From NCBI GenBank assembly GCA_900553145.1, contig USCL01000180.1, positions 1-8,217 on the forward strand: 8,217 nt of DNA. The letters run 5' to 3'. The notes below the pieces were generated by a model that was not told where the DNA came from, did no database searches, and saw only the letters and a program-made list of their open reading frames with translations. This DNA comes from an uncultured Desulfovibrio sp. Lineage in GTDB: Bacteria; Desulfobacterota; Desulfovibrionia; Desulfovibrionales; Desulfovibrionaceae. Of this stretch, positions 1 through 6,057 are shown piece after piece; position 1 is the first letter of the stretch; every line of letters starts with the position of its first letter. Made by a program: the position numbers and the translations under genes.

Positions 1-2
1 TG

Positions 3-467
3 CTCAAGACGCAGCCCGGCGGGCTCGCTGCCAAGCTGGACGCCCTTCAGAAGGAAAACCGCGGGCTCCGCAAGGATCTGGAAAAGGCCGCCGCTCAGGC
101 CGCGTCCGGGCAGGGCGGGGATCTCATGTCCAAGGTCGTGGAGATCAACGGCGTGAAGGTGCTTGCCGCGAAGCTCGGCGCCAGCAACATCAAGGCCATG
201 CGCGAACTCATGGACGACATCCGTTCCAAGATGCCTTCCGGCGTGGCCTGCATCGCCGCCCCCGTGGACGAGGGCAAGGTGAGCATGATCCTGTACGTCT
301 CCAAAGACCTGCACGGGCGCTTCACCGCCCCCGCGCTGATCAAGGAAGTCGCCGCGCCCATTGCGGGCTCCGGCGGCGGACGCCCCGATCAGGCGCAGGC
401 GGGAGGCACGAATCCCGAGGGCATTGATGAGGCGATGGACGTTTTGAAGAGGAAGATCGGGGAATAG
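3..467 (+). CDS. alaS: Alanyl-tRNA synthetase, C-terminal part (5' end outside window)
   Basis: This is the last 154 codons of alanyl-tRNA synthetase, the cytoplasmic enzyme that charges tRNA-Ala with alanine. The reading frame is open from base 3 and ends in TAG at 465-467. An internal ATG at 126 is not the start, because the frame continues upstream through a charged, coiled-coil-like stretch (AALDALQKEN-type, then LRKDLEKAAAQ) that is typical of the linker before the C-Ala domain. The rest matches the C-terminal DHHA1/C-Ala domain: a segment reading MSKVVEINGVKVLAAKLG, then VSMILYVSKDL, then the glycine-rich GSGGGRPDQAQAGG motif near the end, which is a hallmark of the AlaS C-terminus. The catalytic and editing domains lie upstream of the window. 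A strong terminator follows about 150 bases downstream. Confidence 0.95.
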   Translation, partial: LKTQPGGLAAKLDALQKENRGLRKDLEKAAAQAASGQGGDLMSKVVEINGVKVLAAKLGASNIKAMRELMDDIRSKMPSGVACIAAPVDEGKVSMILYVSKDLHGRFTAPALIKEVAAPIAGSGGGRPDQAQAGGTNPEGIDEAMDVLKRKIGE

Positions 468-613
468 AAGATTCAGGAGGGGGAAGAAACTTTCTGGAAA
501 GGAGGGGAGCCCCCCACGTTTCCTCTTCCCTCCCCAAACCTGCCGGCACGGCTCGCCCCCCTCCCCTTCAAAGGCTCTGGGGTTTATCGAATCCCCGTTC
601 ACAGTTTTCCGCG
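468..613. repeat. Purine/pyrimidine-rich imperfect palindromic intergenic element
   Basis: This stretch between the alaS stop and the terminator holds no gene. A G/A-rich left arm (about 479-490, ending GGGAAGAAAC) faces a C/T-rich right arm (about 518-532, starting GTTTCCTCTTCCC). They pair through GAAAC/GTTTC and AAGGG/CTTCCC-type segments separated by a small bulge at 523-525. Two small nested hairpins lie in the loop (TTTC/GAAA at 491-500, GGGG/CCCC at 504-513). A further pyrimidine run at 555-568 (CCCCCCTCCCCTT) resembles the right half of the better-preserved palindrome at 7972-8018. It is probably a degenerate copy of the same class of intergenic element. There is no T tract next to the stem, so it is not a classic terminator. 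Confidence 0.5.
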
Positions 614-614
614 T

Positions 615-660
615 AAAAAAAGGCCGCTTCCTTCTTGAAATGAAGAAGGAAGCGGCTTTT
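615..660. terminator. Strong bidirectional Rho-independent terminator after alaS
   Basis: A perfect 14-bp stem (623-636 with 643-656, left arm GCCGCTTCCTTCTT) encloses a 6-base loop. An A run at 615-621 precedes it and TTTT at 657-660 follows, so it has a U tract when transcribed from either side. On the plus strand it ends alaS. On the minus strand it can also stop transcripts leaving the GyrI-like gene, which ends at 834. Confidence 0.92.
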
Positions 661-833
661 CTTGTCATGGCATGAAAGAAAAAGCCTTTTGTCCGGAACG
701 GCCTTCCCCTGCTGCGCAGGGCGTTGCCGCGCTTATTATTCTTACGGTATCCGCACCCCCCTGCGCGGGCAGAAGGGGCATCCTTGGGGAAGAAGCGGGG
801 GGGAAAATTCTTCGCTAGGGCGCGGATTGCCGC
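661..833. other. Intergenic spacer with no recognisable gene
   Basis: The spacer lies between the alaS terminator and the 3' end of the convergent GyrI-like gene. I see no protein-like frame with a credible ribosome binding site and no clear second terminator. There is a short weak inverted repeat (GAAGAA near 790 with TTCTTC near 810) and G/C runs, nothing more. Short open frames across it have low-complexity, Arg/Pro-rich translations that look like noise. Confidence 0.6.
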
Positions 834-1460
834 TCAGGCGCAGGGTTCCACGCCGAACCGCAATACTGTTTTCAGGCGTGCCGGATCGGTCTTGCGGGCG
901 TCCGAAAGGTAGATTTCCCGGTGGGTGCCCGAGGTGCGCCGCAGGCCGTGTTCCGCGCAATAGCCCTGCATCAGCTCGAAACTTTCGGGTTCGGAGTCGT
1001 ACGGCCCGACGTGGAGCATCTGCACGCACAGGCCGTCGTCCCAGCGCCCAAAGGCTGCCGACGCATAGAGCGGGTGCGGCTTTTTCTTGCCCGTCGCCTG
1101 GATGATCCGTCCGGCGAGTTCGTCCGTCACGAAATCCGGCTGGCGGATCATCAGCGTATACCGCAGGGCATCCTTGTCGGGGGACGCCCCCGGCTGCACC
1201 GGCTCCGCCGTATCCCAGCCCCCTTCCAACGGGAATACCGCGTAGTCATAATAGCCTTCGGGCGCATCCCCTTTTTTCGGCAGCATTTTGACCGCGTATG
1301 ACAAGGCGTACAATACGCCTATGGCGTCAAGGAAGGCCTCGCCGTTCGGGTTGCCTTCCCCGCGTATCAGAAAAAAGGCGTGTTCGGGGACAGTGACCAG
1401 CGCGGGAGCGGGCTGCGGGAGATACAACGCTTTTTCGTGCTTCTTCCACTCGTATTTCAT
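834..1460 (-). CDS. GyrI-like small-molecule-binding domain protein (COG4832 type)
   Basis: The 208-residue protein resembles the stand-alone GyrI-like/SOUL-type ligand-binding fold (GyrI-like family, COG4832), which is related to the effector domain of AraC/MerR-type regulators such as Rob and BmrR. Family landmarks are visible in order: LVTVPEHAFFLIRGEGNPNG at about 21-40, YYDYAVFPLEGGW at 70-82, LRYTLMIRQPDFVT at 99-112, the VQMLHVGPYDSEPESFELM segment at 146-164, and HREIYLSDARKTDPARLKTV at 180-199. The length is normal for the family and there is no DNA-binding domain, so it is not by itself a transcription factor. The biological ligand is unknown; relatives are described as small-molecule or xenobiotic binders. 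The ATG at 1460 is preceded on the minus strand by a G-rich tract (GGGGGGATT) that can serve as a ribosome binding site. It follows the GNAT gene on the same strand after a structured 158-base gap. Confidence 0.85.
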   Translation of the reverse strand: MKYEWKKHEKALYLPQPAPALVTVPEHAFFLIRGEGNPNGEAFLDAIGVLYALSYAVKMLPKKGDAPEGYYDYAVFPLEGGWDTAEPVQPGASPDKDALRYTLMIRQPDFVTDELAGRIIQATGKKKPHPLYASAAFGRWDDGLCVQMLHVGPYDSEPESFELMQGYCAEHGLRRTSGTHREIYLSDARKTDPARLKTVLRFGVEPCA

Positions 1461-1618
1461 AGGAATCCCCCCAAAGTCGCCCTATTCCGGCGGAACGCTT
1501 GAGGCCGTCGCCGAAGAAAGGCGGGACGGTTACGGTTACGCCGTCATTCAAGTCCGGGCGCAGCACCCACTCCGCCACGCTGGCGGAATGGCCGGATGTC
1601 CCGGCCCGCGCACACGTT
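1461..1618 (-). promoter_or_regulatory. Structured leader between the GNAT and GyrI-like genes
   Basis: The gap is unusually rich in hairpins for its size. In minus-strand transcript order they are: a 7-bp stem with a 3-base loop (1571-1577/1581-1587, TCCGCCA with TGGCGGA); a 5-bp stem (1525-1529/1541-1545); and an 8-bp stem with a 2-base bulge (1505-1512/1520-1529). The last two share bases 1525-1529 and so cannot form together. A GTAACC-type hexamer repeats twice within 1526-1540. I see no convincing -35/-10 pair and no T tract, so whether this is a leader, a weak terminator or only GC-rich spacer is undecided. Confidence 0.3.
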
Positions 1619-2080
1619 CTATTGATCCCCGGAACCGCGCCGCAGCACGAACTGTTGGCACGGATACCCGTAGCGCGTGACAAGCCCGGCCTCTTCAAAG
1701 CCGAGGCGTTTGTACAGGGCCCGTGGAGCCTCGCCGAGCGGATCGTCTTCCCGATAGGTCGTCACAAAGACATCCTGATCGGCGGGGAGCACTTCCAGCA
1801 TCTTGCGGACGAGGGCCGACGCCACGCCCCTTCCCCGGGCCTCAGGGTGCACGGCAAGGAAGCCGATGCCGTTGTGCTGATCCGAAAGCACCAGCACGCC
1901 GAGCAGCACACCCCCATCCTTCGCGCACAGGGCCCGCCGTTCCGAAACGGCTTTCCGCAAATGCTCCCGATACTCGCTGAGCGACAGCCCGGGGAAGGCG
2001 TCCCGGACAAGCGCGACCAAAGCCATCCAAGCATCAATGTCCGCTTCCGACGCGTACCCGACGATACATTCCTGATTCAT
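1619..2080 (-). CDS. GNAT-family N-acetyltransferase
   Basis: The 153-residue protein has the layout of a single-domain GNAT acetyltransferase, which transfers acetyl from acetyl-CoA to an amine. Motif A, the acetyl-CoA pyrophosphate loop, is clear at residues 74-91 (FLAVHPEARGRGVASALV, containing R-G-R-G-V-A). Motif B is seen near the end as ALYKRLGFEEAG (121-132), the usual Tyr-bearing helix and following strand. An N-terminal helical part (about 12-50) and strand VLLGVLVLSD (58-67) complete the fold. No substrate-specific feature is recognisable, so the acceptor (protein, small amine or antibiotic) cannot be named. The ATG at 2080 has an excellent Shine-Dalgarno AAGGAGG at 2092-2086, 5 bases away, which fixes the start. 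A terminator lies only about 30 bases upstream, so this gene either has a very compact promoter or depends on readthrough. Confidence 0.88.
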   Translation of the reverse strand: MNQECIVGYASEADIDAWMALVALVRDAFPGLSLSEYREHLRKAVSERRALCAKDGGVLLGVLVLSDQHNGIGFLAVHPEARGRGVASALVRKMLEVLPADQDVFVTTYREDDPLGEAPRALYKRLGFEEAGLVTRYGYPCQQFVLRRGSGDQ

Positions 2081-2105
2081 GGCTCCCTCCTTGCGCGGTT
2101 ACCAT

Positions 2106-2144
2106 AAAAACGAAAAGCGCAAACCCGAGGGGCTTGCGCTTTTT
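2106..2144. terminator. Bidirectional Rho-independent terminator
   Basis: A 10-bp stem AAAAGCGCAA/TTGCGCTTTT (2113-2122 with 2134-2143) can extend inward through CCC/GGG. It is flanked by A-rich sequence at 2106-2116 and T-rich sequence at 2139-2144, so it works in both directions. On the minus strand it lies downstream of the decayed diguanylate cyclase and probably ends the PFK-2/FBPase-2 operon, separating it from the GNAT gene. Confidence 0.85.
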
Positions 2145-2337
2145 GAGAGTCGGACACCCGGCGAACAACCGTTACCGTTGCTTTCTTTCGAACCTGGCGG
2201 GGTTGGCGGCGCCACCGCCGCCCGACTCTCTTGAAGAGATGGATATACCGGAATCCCCGGCCCTTGTCAAATGGCAGCCGCCCGTTTTCGCAAAGACGCA
2301 AACCGGGCGGCACCCTGCTCTCCTCATGGAACACGGT
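2145..2337. other. Spacer between terminator and diguanylate cyclase pseudogene, with a spaced inverted repeat
   Basis: No gene is visible here. A perfect 9-bp inverted repeat GAGAGTCGG (2145-2153) / CCGACTCTC (2222-2230) encloses 68 bases that contain an AACCGTTACCGT motif (2167-2178) and a small GGCGG/CCGCC hairpin near 2205-2219. The distance between the arms looks tRNA-like, but no T-arm or anticodon arm can be folded. It is most likely degraded 3'-flanking sequence of the pseudogene. Confidence 0.35.
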
Positions 2338-3461
2338 TCAAGCGATGTCCCCGCAAAAAACGCACTGACGTTTCCCCTTCCTCTTGGCGTGGTACAGGGC
2401 CTTGTCCGCTTCTTTGCACAAGTCATCGAAGCTGGCCCCGCCATCAGGGTACGCGGCGAACCCGATGGACACCGAGATCGGGCAGGGCACATCCCCATAT
2501 CCGGCAAGCGCCGGGCCGATCCGGGGCAGCGGGCCCTCGGCGGACGCCCTCCCGCCATCATCCCACATATGAACACAAATTCGTCCCCGCCAATACGGGA
2601 AGCCATGTCCGCCGAGCCGGGCTTGCAGGACGACCATTATCTACCTGAGCACGGCATCCCCGGCGCTGTGGCCGAACGTTCCGTTGATGCCCTTAAAATC
2701 GTCAATATCCATAATGCCGAGGAAAGACGGCCTGTCCCCGCTCAAAAAAGCGGTTCAGCCTTTTGGCCATGACGTTGCGCGTAAGCAGGCCGGTAAGCCC
2801 GTCATGTTCCGATCTGCGCTTCAAATCCCTGCGCGCCGAGCGCAGCCGCCTGATCAGCGTATCCCGCTGGAGCCCGCTCAAAAAGCACTTTATCCGCAAA
2901 CGGCTGACGAAATAGTGGGCGCAAAAGCCGCTGACGCTGAACACGGCTATATGGATGGTGTCGAACCATGCCAGCGCCGGGGCTTTCGTATGGAAAGCGA
3001 CGGCGATATGCAAAAGGCAACAGGCATACGTTACGGCGATCACCCGACAGAGCCTCTCGGTCAGGATCTGCGGGGCGGCGGCGAGCATGACGGGGAAAAT
3101 GACGCTCACGCTGTCCGCATACGACGCGCTCGCCAGTATCCCCTCACCATAAATACCCGCCAGAGGACATACTGGATGGGGATAATGCCGCGCAGGGTCA
3201 CATGTTTTACCGCAAAGGGCACCGCCGCATACACTCTATGCCGCTTGCCCAATAAACGTATTTCCCGCTGGACAATATCTCAAATTGAATGCCGAACAAG
3301 AAAAGCGCAAAGTTCAGGACGGCTCCCGTGCACCCCGCCTGAAAACACAGCTGCGCGTCGTGGCGCAGCACCAGTTCACAACAAAGCGAAAACCCCTGCT
3401 TTGTGAATCCGTACCTGTTGATGATATTGGACAGGCGTGTTTTCAGGCCCATCCGTTTCAA
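2338..3461 (-). pseudogene. Decayed membrane-anchored diguanylate cyclase (GGDEF), multiple frameshifts
   Basis: Fragments in all three minus-strand frames add up to one diguanylate cyclase, an enzyme that would make c-di-GMP from two GTP. The N-terminus (TTG at 3461, with GGGAG upstream) and the segment down to about 2880 are hydrophobic and probably formed a membrane sensor domain. The GGDEF domain follows: HDGLTGLLTRN, then FLGIMDIDDFKGINGTFGHSAGDAV, then RIGGDEFVFIC with an intact GGDEF signature, and finally VSIGFAAYPDGG and ADKALYHAKRKGK. The frame breaks at an A6 run on the plus strand (2744-2749, one base too many), near 2609-2615, near 2558-2566, and at least twice between about 3110 and 3240. 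There is also an in-frame TAG at 2641-2643. Neighbouring genes are clean, so sequencing error is an unlikely cause. It starts 24 bases after the PFK-2/FBPase-2 stop, which implies former co-transcription. Confidence 0.88.
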
Positions 3462-3485
3462 AAAGCTCCCGCGTGTGCCCGGACG

Positions 3486-4688
3486 TTACGCATACCGGAT
3501 CATCTCAAACAGCTTGCGGCGCTGGGTGATGGTGATGTGGTAATACTGGTTTTGGGGGATGTAGGTATAGGGCACGTCGCTTGACCTCTGAAACAGGAAC
3601 AGCGACAGCAGCGTACGGTTGATGGCCTGATGCCCGACGATCATGAGCGTGCCCTCGCCGGACAGGAACAGCGCCCGCCGCAGCCCGCGGGCCACGCGCT
3701 CCTTGAGCATGGCATAGCTCTCGCCGTTGGGATAGATGTATCCATACTTGTTGTGGGAACGGGCCTCATATTCCAAAGGCATGCCGTCGCGCACGTCGGA
3801 GTAGCGCATCCCTTCGCAAACACCGGCATTGATCTCGTCGAACTCGCTCAGGGCCATGCTGACGGAGTTCGGGCGCGAGCGCAGCAGCGGCGCGGCCGTC
3901 TCGGCCGAGCGCTGTTTCGTGGACGTAAAAATGTACGGAAGCTCCACCCCCTCAAAATGCGCGGCGAGCTTTTCGGCCTGTTCGATCCCCTTGGCGGTCA
4001 GGGACGGGTCGCCCCCAAGACGGCCCTCGCGGTTGTAGTCCGTTTCCCCATGCCGCACGAGATACAGATCCTGCACCCAGCGGGAGGAAATGATATCGCG
4101 GATGGCGGCGTAATACGGCAGGTCGTTGCCCGGAGCCTCGTCCTGAATGCAGCTGTCCACGGCGTCCACGCGTATCCAGCAGCGCTCCTTGCGGACCGGG
4201 GTGTATACGCTCTCATAATAGGCCAGCCGCTTGCGGAAATTCTCCAGCGCCTCCTCCTGCGTCATGTTGGAGAACTCGGGCAAACGGGTCTTGCGCCGGA
4301 TGGACGCATCCAGCAGCAGCGGGTCGTCGTTCACGCATTCAATGAACAGGATGGGCCGATCCCGGAGCGTCGCGCTCAAGTCCACGCGCTGGTGCACCGT
4401 GCCGTTGGTCGCGTCGATGATGGCGACGTCGCCCCCTTCGTCAAGCCATGCGCGGGCGCGCTCCATATTCTGATGCGTGATCTGATCGCGCAGCCGCTGG
4501 GCGCGCACGTTGTCGGGATTGAAAAATTCGGCGGAACCGCTCTCAAGGCCGAAAAGCATCCGGCGCAGCTCGCCGTTGTTGAAGATCGCGGTACGGATGC
4601 CCTGCTGCTCCAGCCCGGACCGGATGCGCTTCGCCAGCGTGCTCTTGCCTCTGGCGGGCAACCCCACCATCGCGACATACAGTTTCAT
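3486..4688 (-). CDS. Bifunctional 6-phosphofructo-2-kinase / fructose-2,6-bisphosphatase homologue
   Basis: The 400-residue protein aligns along its length, by eye, with the eukaryotic PFKFB core. The N-terminal 6PF2K kinase domain (about 1-205) has the PFKFB-type P-loop GLPARGKST (9-17), the fructose-6-phosphate-site segment IFNNGELRR (35-43), EFFNPDNVRAQ (54-64) and IIDATNGT (90-97, the family's DATN motif). The C-terminal histidine phosphatase domain (about 206-400) has LVRHGETDYN (210-219; His213 would be the phospho-acceptor), RLGGDPSLTAKG (223-234), TSTKQRSAETA (255-265), DEINAGVCEGM (284-294; Glu285 as likely general acid), KYGYIYPNGESY (314-325) and VGHQAINR (351-358; His353). All catalytic residues of both domains appear present, so it could make and break fructose-2,6-bisphosphate. 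It lacks the long regulatory extensions of animal isoforms. The ATG has AGAGGA just upstream. A degraded diguanylate cyclase follows after 24 bases. The true substrate in a bacterium is inferred, not shown. Confidence 0.9.
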   Translation of the reverse strand: MKLYVAMVGLPARGKSTLAKRIRSGLEQQGIRTAIFNNGELRRMLFGLESGSAEFFNPDNVRAQRLRDQITHQNMERARAWLDEGGDVAIIDATNGTVHQRVDLSATLRDRPILFIECVNDDPLLLDASIRRKTRLPEFSNMTQEEALENFRKRLAYYESVYTPVRKERCWIRVDAVDSCIQDEAPGNDLPYYAAIRDIISSRWVQDLYLVRHGETDYNREGRLGGDPSLTAKGIEQAEKLAAHFEGVELPYIFTSTKQRSAETAAPLLRSRPNSVSMALSEFDEINAGVCEGMRYSDVRDGMPLEYEARSHNKYGYIYPNGESYAMLKERVARGLRRALFLSGEGTLMIVGHQAINRTLLSLFLFQRSSDVPYTYIPQNQYYHITITQRRKLFEMIRYA

Positions 4689-4818
4689 GCCATTCCTCTT
4701 TTTCGCACGCGGGCGGCTTCAGCGGGAAGCCACCGCCCTCACGCACGGCGGGCGTTCTATCACGTTGTTCTTGCTATGGGGCCGAAAATACAGCCTTCCC
4801 CAGACACGGAAAGGTCTG
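4689..4818 (-). promoter_or_regulatory. Leader/spacer upstream of the PFK-2/FBPase-2 gene, with hairpin
   Basis: This is the 130-base gap between the glycosidase stop and the kinase/phosphatase start. A 9-bp stem with one G-U pair (4712-4720/4726-4734, GGCGGCTTC with GAAGCCACC) sits just upstream of the ribosome binding site AGAGGA. A weaker hairpin, CAGAC/GTCTG, lies right after the glycosidase stop. I cannot identify a convincing promoter, so whether the two genes share a transcript is open. Confidence 0.3.
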
Positions 4819-5826
4819 TTACGGCTTGCGCCGGACGCCGATGACATTGGGCAGCGGAGCTCCCTGGCTCCCGGATGCCCAGAACTCCGGCAGGGATCGC
4901 CCCAGCCAGATTCGGCTGCGCACGGGGGTGCGCAGGAGCAGCCCGGCCAAGCTTCCGCCCTCGGTGTACATCACCACCCGGATGTCGATGGGCAGCGCCA
5001 GCAGGAGCGCCCCGAAGTCCACGCCGGTCATCGGCTCACGGCACAGGATAAACAGGATAGCCCCCGTGCCGTCGCGGCCCACGGCGGAAATGGAGTGCTT
5101 GGGCCCGCCGGGCTTCCAGAGCAGGCGCCGATCCGAACTGATCATCCGGTAGTTCTGCACCACCATGCGATAATGCGGAAGCAGGTTCTCCCAGTCGTCC
5201 GTGGAGCGGTCCAGCAAATCCGCGCCGGGCAAATCCGGGCTGTCCGGGCCCGCGACGAAAAACGCCCCGAACTTGGATACCACGCGCCCGTTGTTGACGG
5301 TTTCGCCGGTACGGAGATAGCCGGTGCTCGTAACGCCGTCGGGCAGGTACATGCTGGCATTCGTGGCGGCGATCAGGCCCTTGCGCGCGGCCCAGCCGTC
5401 GAGCGACAAAGGCTGCCCTTCGGAACTCGCCGTTTCCACGGTAAAATCAAAATGCGCGGGGTCAATACGCAGGAGCACCACTTCAAACGGATCGCCGCCG
5501 TCGAATTGCGCGGGGAACAAGCCCAGCCAAAGGCCTTCCTCCAGCTGTTCCCACGGCGGAAGCCCATCGAAAGCCCAGCGCGGCGGAGGAGGCGGGTTCG
5601 GCTGCTCCGCATCCGGCGGAGGCGGGACAAGCGCGTTCTTGATCGCCGTAAGGCCATCCTGCGCCTCGGGAGGCATGCCGTCGGCAAAGGCTGGGACGGC
5701 GGCAAGGGCCAGCACGCCCAGAAGGAACAACTGACGGAGCACGGCAGACACCCGCAACGCGAGGCACACGCCGCGCCCGCTGCGGCACAATGCATGTCGT
5801 ATGGATGAAAAAGGGTGCAGCGTCAT
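4819..5826 (-). CDS. Secreted phosphodiester glycosidase family protein (NAGPA/DUF2233-like)
   Basis: The 335-residue protein has a long N-terminal signal peptide: basic region to about residue 31, hydrophobic core LFLLGVLALAAV at 33-44, likely cleavage after AFA at 46-48. A proline-rich linker follows (68-82). The body resembles the phosphodiester glycosidase fold (NAGPA, PF09992/DUF2233 type): LIAATNASMYLPDG (151-164), TGYLRTGETVNNG (168-180), SKFGAFFVA (184-192), VQNYRMI (223-229), KHSISAVGRDG (243-253), GVDFGALLLAL (268-278) and VVMYTEGGSLAGLLLR (284-299). Family members remove sugar from sugar-1-phosphodiesters; bacterial ones are thought to act on surface polysaccharides or wall glycans, here in the periplasm or outside. 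Where relatives have a D-G-G-G-S-S segment this protein reads T-E-G-G-S-L, so activity is uncertain. The ATG at 5826 is preceded by GGAGA 10 bases away. It is divergent from metF. Confidence 0.8.
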   Translation of the reverse strand: MTLHPFSSIRHALCRSGRGVCLALRVSAVLRQLFLLGVLALAAVPAFADGMPPEAQDGLTAIKNALVPPPPDAEQPNPPPPPRWAFDGLPPWEQLEEGLWLGLFPAQFDGGDPFEVVLLRIDPAHFDFTVETASSEGQPLSLDGWAARKGLIAATNASMYLPDGVTSTGYLRTGETVNNGRVVSKFGAFFVAGPDSPDLPGADLLDRSTDDWENLLPHYRMVVQNYRMISSDRRLLWKPGGPKHSISAVGRDGTGAILFILCREPMTGVDFGALLLALPIDIRVVMYTEGGSLAGLLLRTPVRSRIWLGRSLPEFWASGSQGAPLPNVIGVRRKP

Positions 5827-5859
5827 GACGATCAGGTCTCCAATTCCCCGAATAGTCAG

Positions 5860-5888
5860 AGTTTACGGCAATTCCGGCAAAGGCGCAA
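5860..5888 (-). promoter_or_regulatory. Possible promoter for the phosphodiester glycosidase gene
   Basis: On the minus strand, TTGCGC (5888-5883) and TAAACT (5865-5860) are separated by exactly 17 bases and lie about 34 bases upstream of the ATG. The match to sigma70 consensus is modest (TTG of the -35, 4 of 6 in the -10), so this is tentative. Confidence 0.35.
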
Positions 5889-5903
5889 CGCATCGGGGCA
5901 TCC

Positions 5904-5923
5904 TCCCGCAGGCACGTGCGGGG
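5904..5923. promoter_or_regulatory. Small inverted repeat in the divergent metF/glycosidase intergenic region
   Basis: CCCGCA (5905-5910) and TGCGGG (5917-5922) form a 6-bp hairpin that can extend by one T-G pair, with a CACGTG palindrome at its centre (5913-5918). It lies between the two divergent promoters and could be an operator for either side. No known binding-site consensus is recognised. Confidence 0.3.
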
Positions 5924-5985
5924 ATATTGCCGATTTTACCTTTTCCCCTATCGTCCGTGACGGCTCCCAAGTGCGCACGGAGACA

Positions 5986-6014
5986 TTGCCCTCCGCGTGA
6001 ATCCGGCATAGAAT
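5986..6014 (+). promoter_or_regulatory. Sigma70-like promoter for metF
   Basis: TTGCCC (5986-5991) and TAGAAT (6009-6014) are spaced by the ideal 17 bases, with the -10 matching 5 of 6 consensus positions. Transcription would begin near 6020, giving a leader of under 40 bases with ribosome binding site GAGG at 6048-6051. The leader is too short for a SAM riboswitch. Confidence 0.65.
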
Positions 6015-6057
6015 AAAGAGCTTGGAATGATGACTGACTTTCGAAACGAGGTTTCCC

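Noticed and set aside
1541..1584. Minus-strand stretch resembling the 5' half of a class II tRNA (TGGCGGAGTGGGT, then a possible CTTGAAT anticodon loop)
   Set aside because: The anticodon stem has two mismatches, no GTTCGANNC T-arm follows, and no 3' acceptor strand complementary to the start is found. At best it is a chance match or a remnant.
834..2080. GNAT plus GyrI-like pair as a toxin-antitoxin or defence module
   Set aside because: The GNAT protein lacks a paired RHH/DUF1778 antitoxin, the GyrI-like protein has no DNA-binding part, and the genes are separated by 158 bases.
2145..2230. tRNA-sized segment closed by a 9-bp inverted repeat with GGTTCGAA inside
   Set aside because: Neither the T-arm nor the anticodon arm pairs, and the end lacks proper tRNA spacing. 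Kept only as a spaced inverted repeat.
3630..5808. Long open plus-strand frames antisense to the kinase/phosphatase and glycosidase genes
   Set aside because: They are shadows created by GC-rich codon bias. Their translations match no family, and the minus-strand genes carry clear conserved motifs.
5900..5960. Possible attenuator/terminator (hairpin then T-rich sequence) upstream of metF
   Set aside because: The stem is only 6-7 bp, the T's are interrupted and 10 or more bases away, and the likely metF promoter lies downstream of it.
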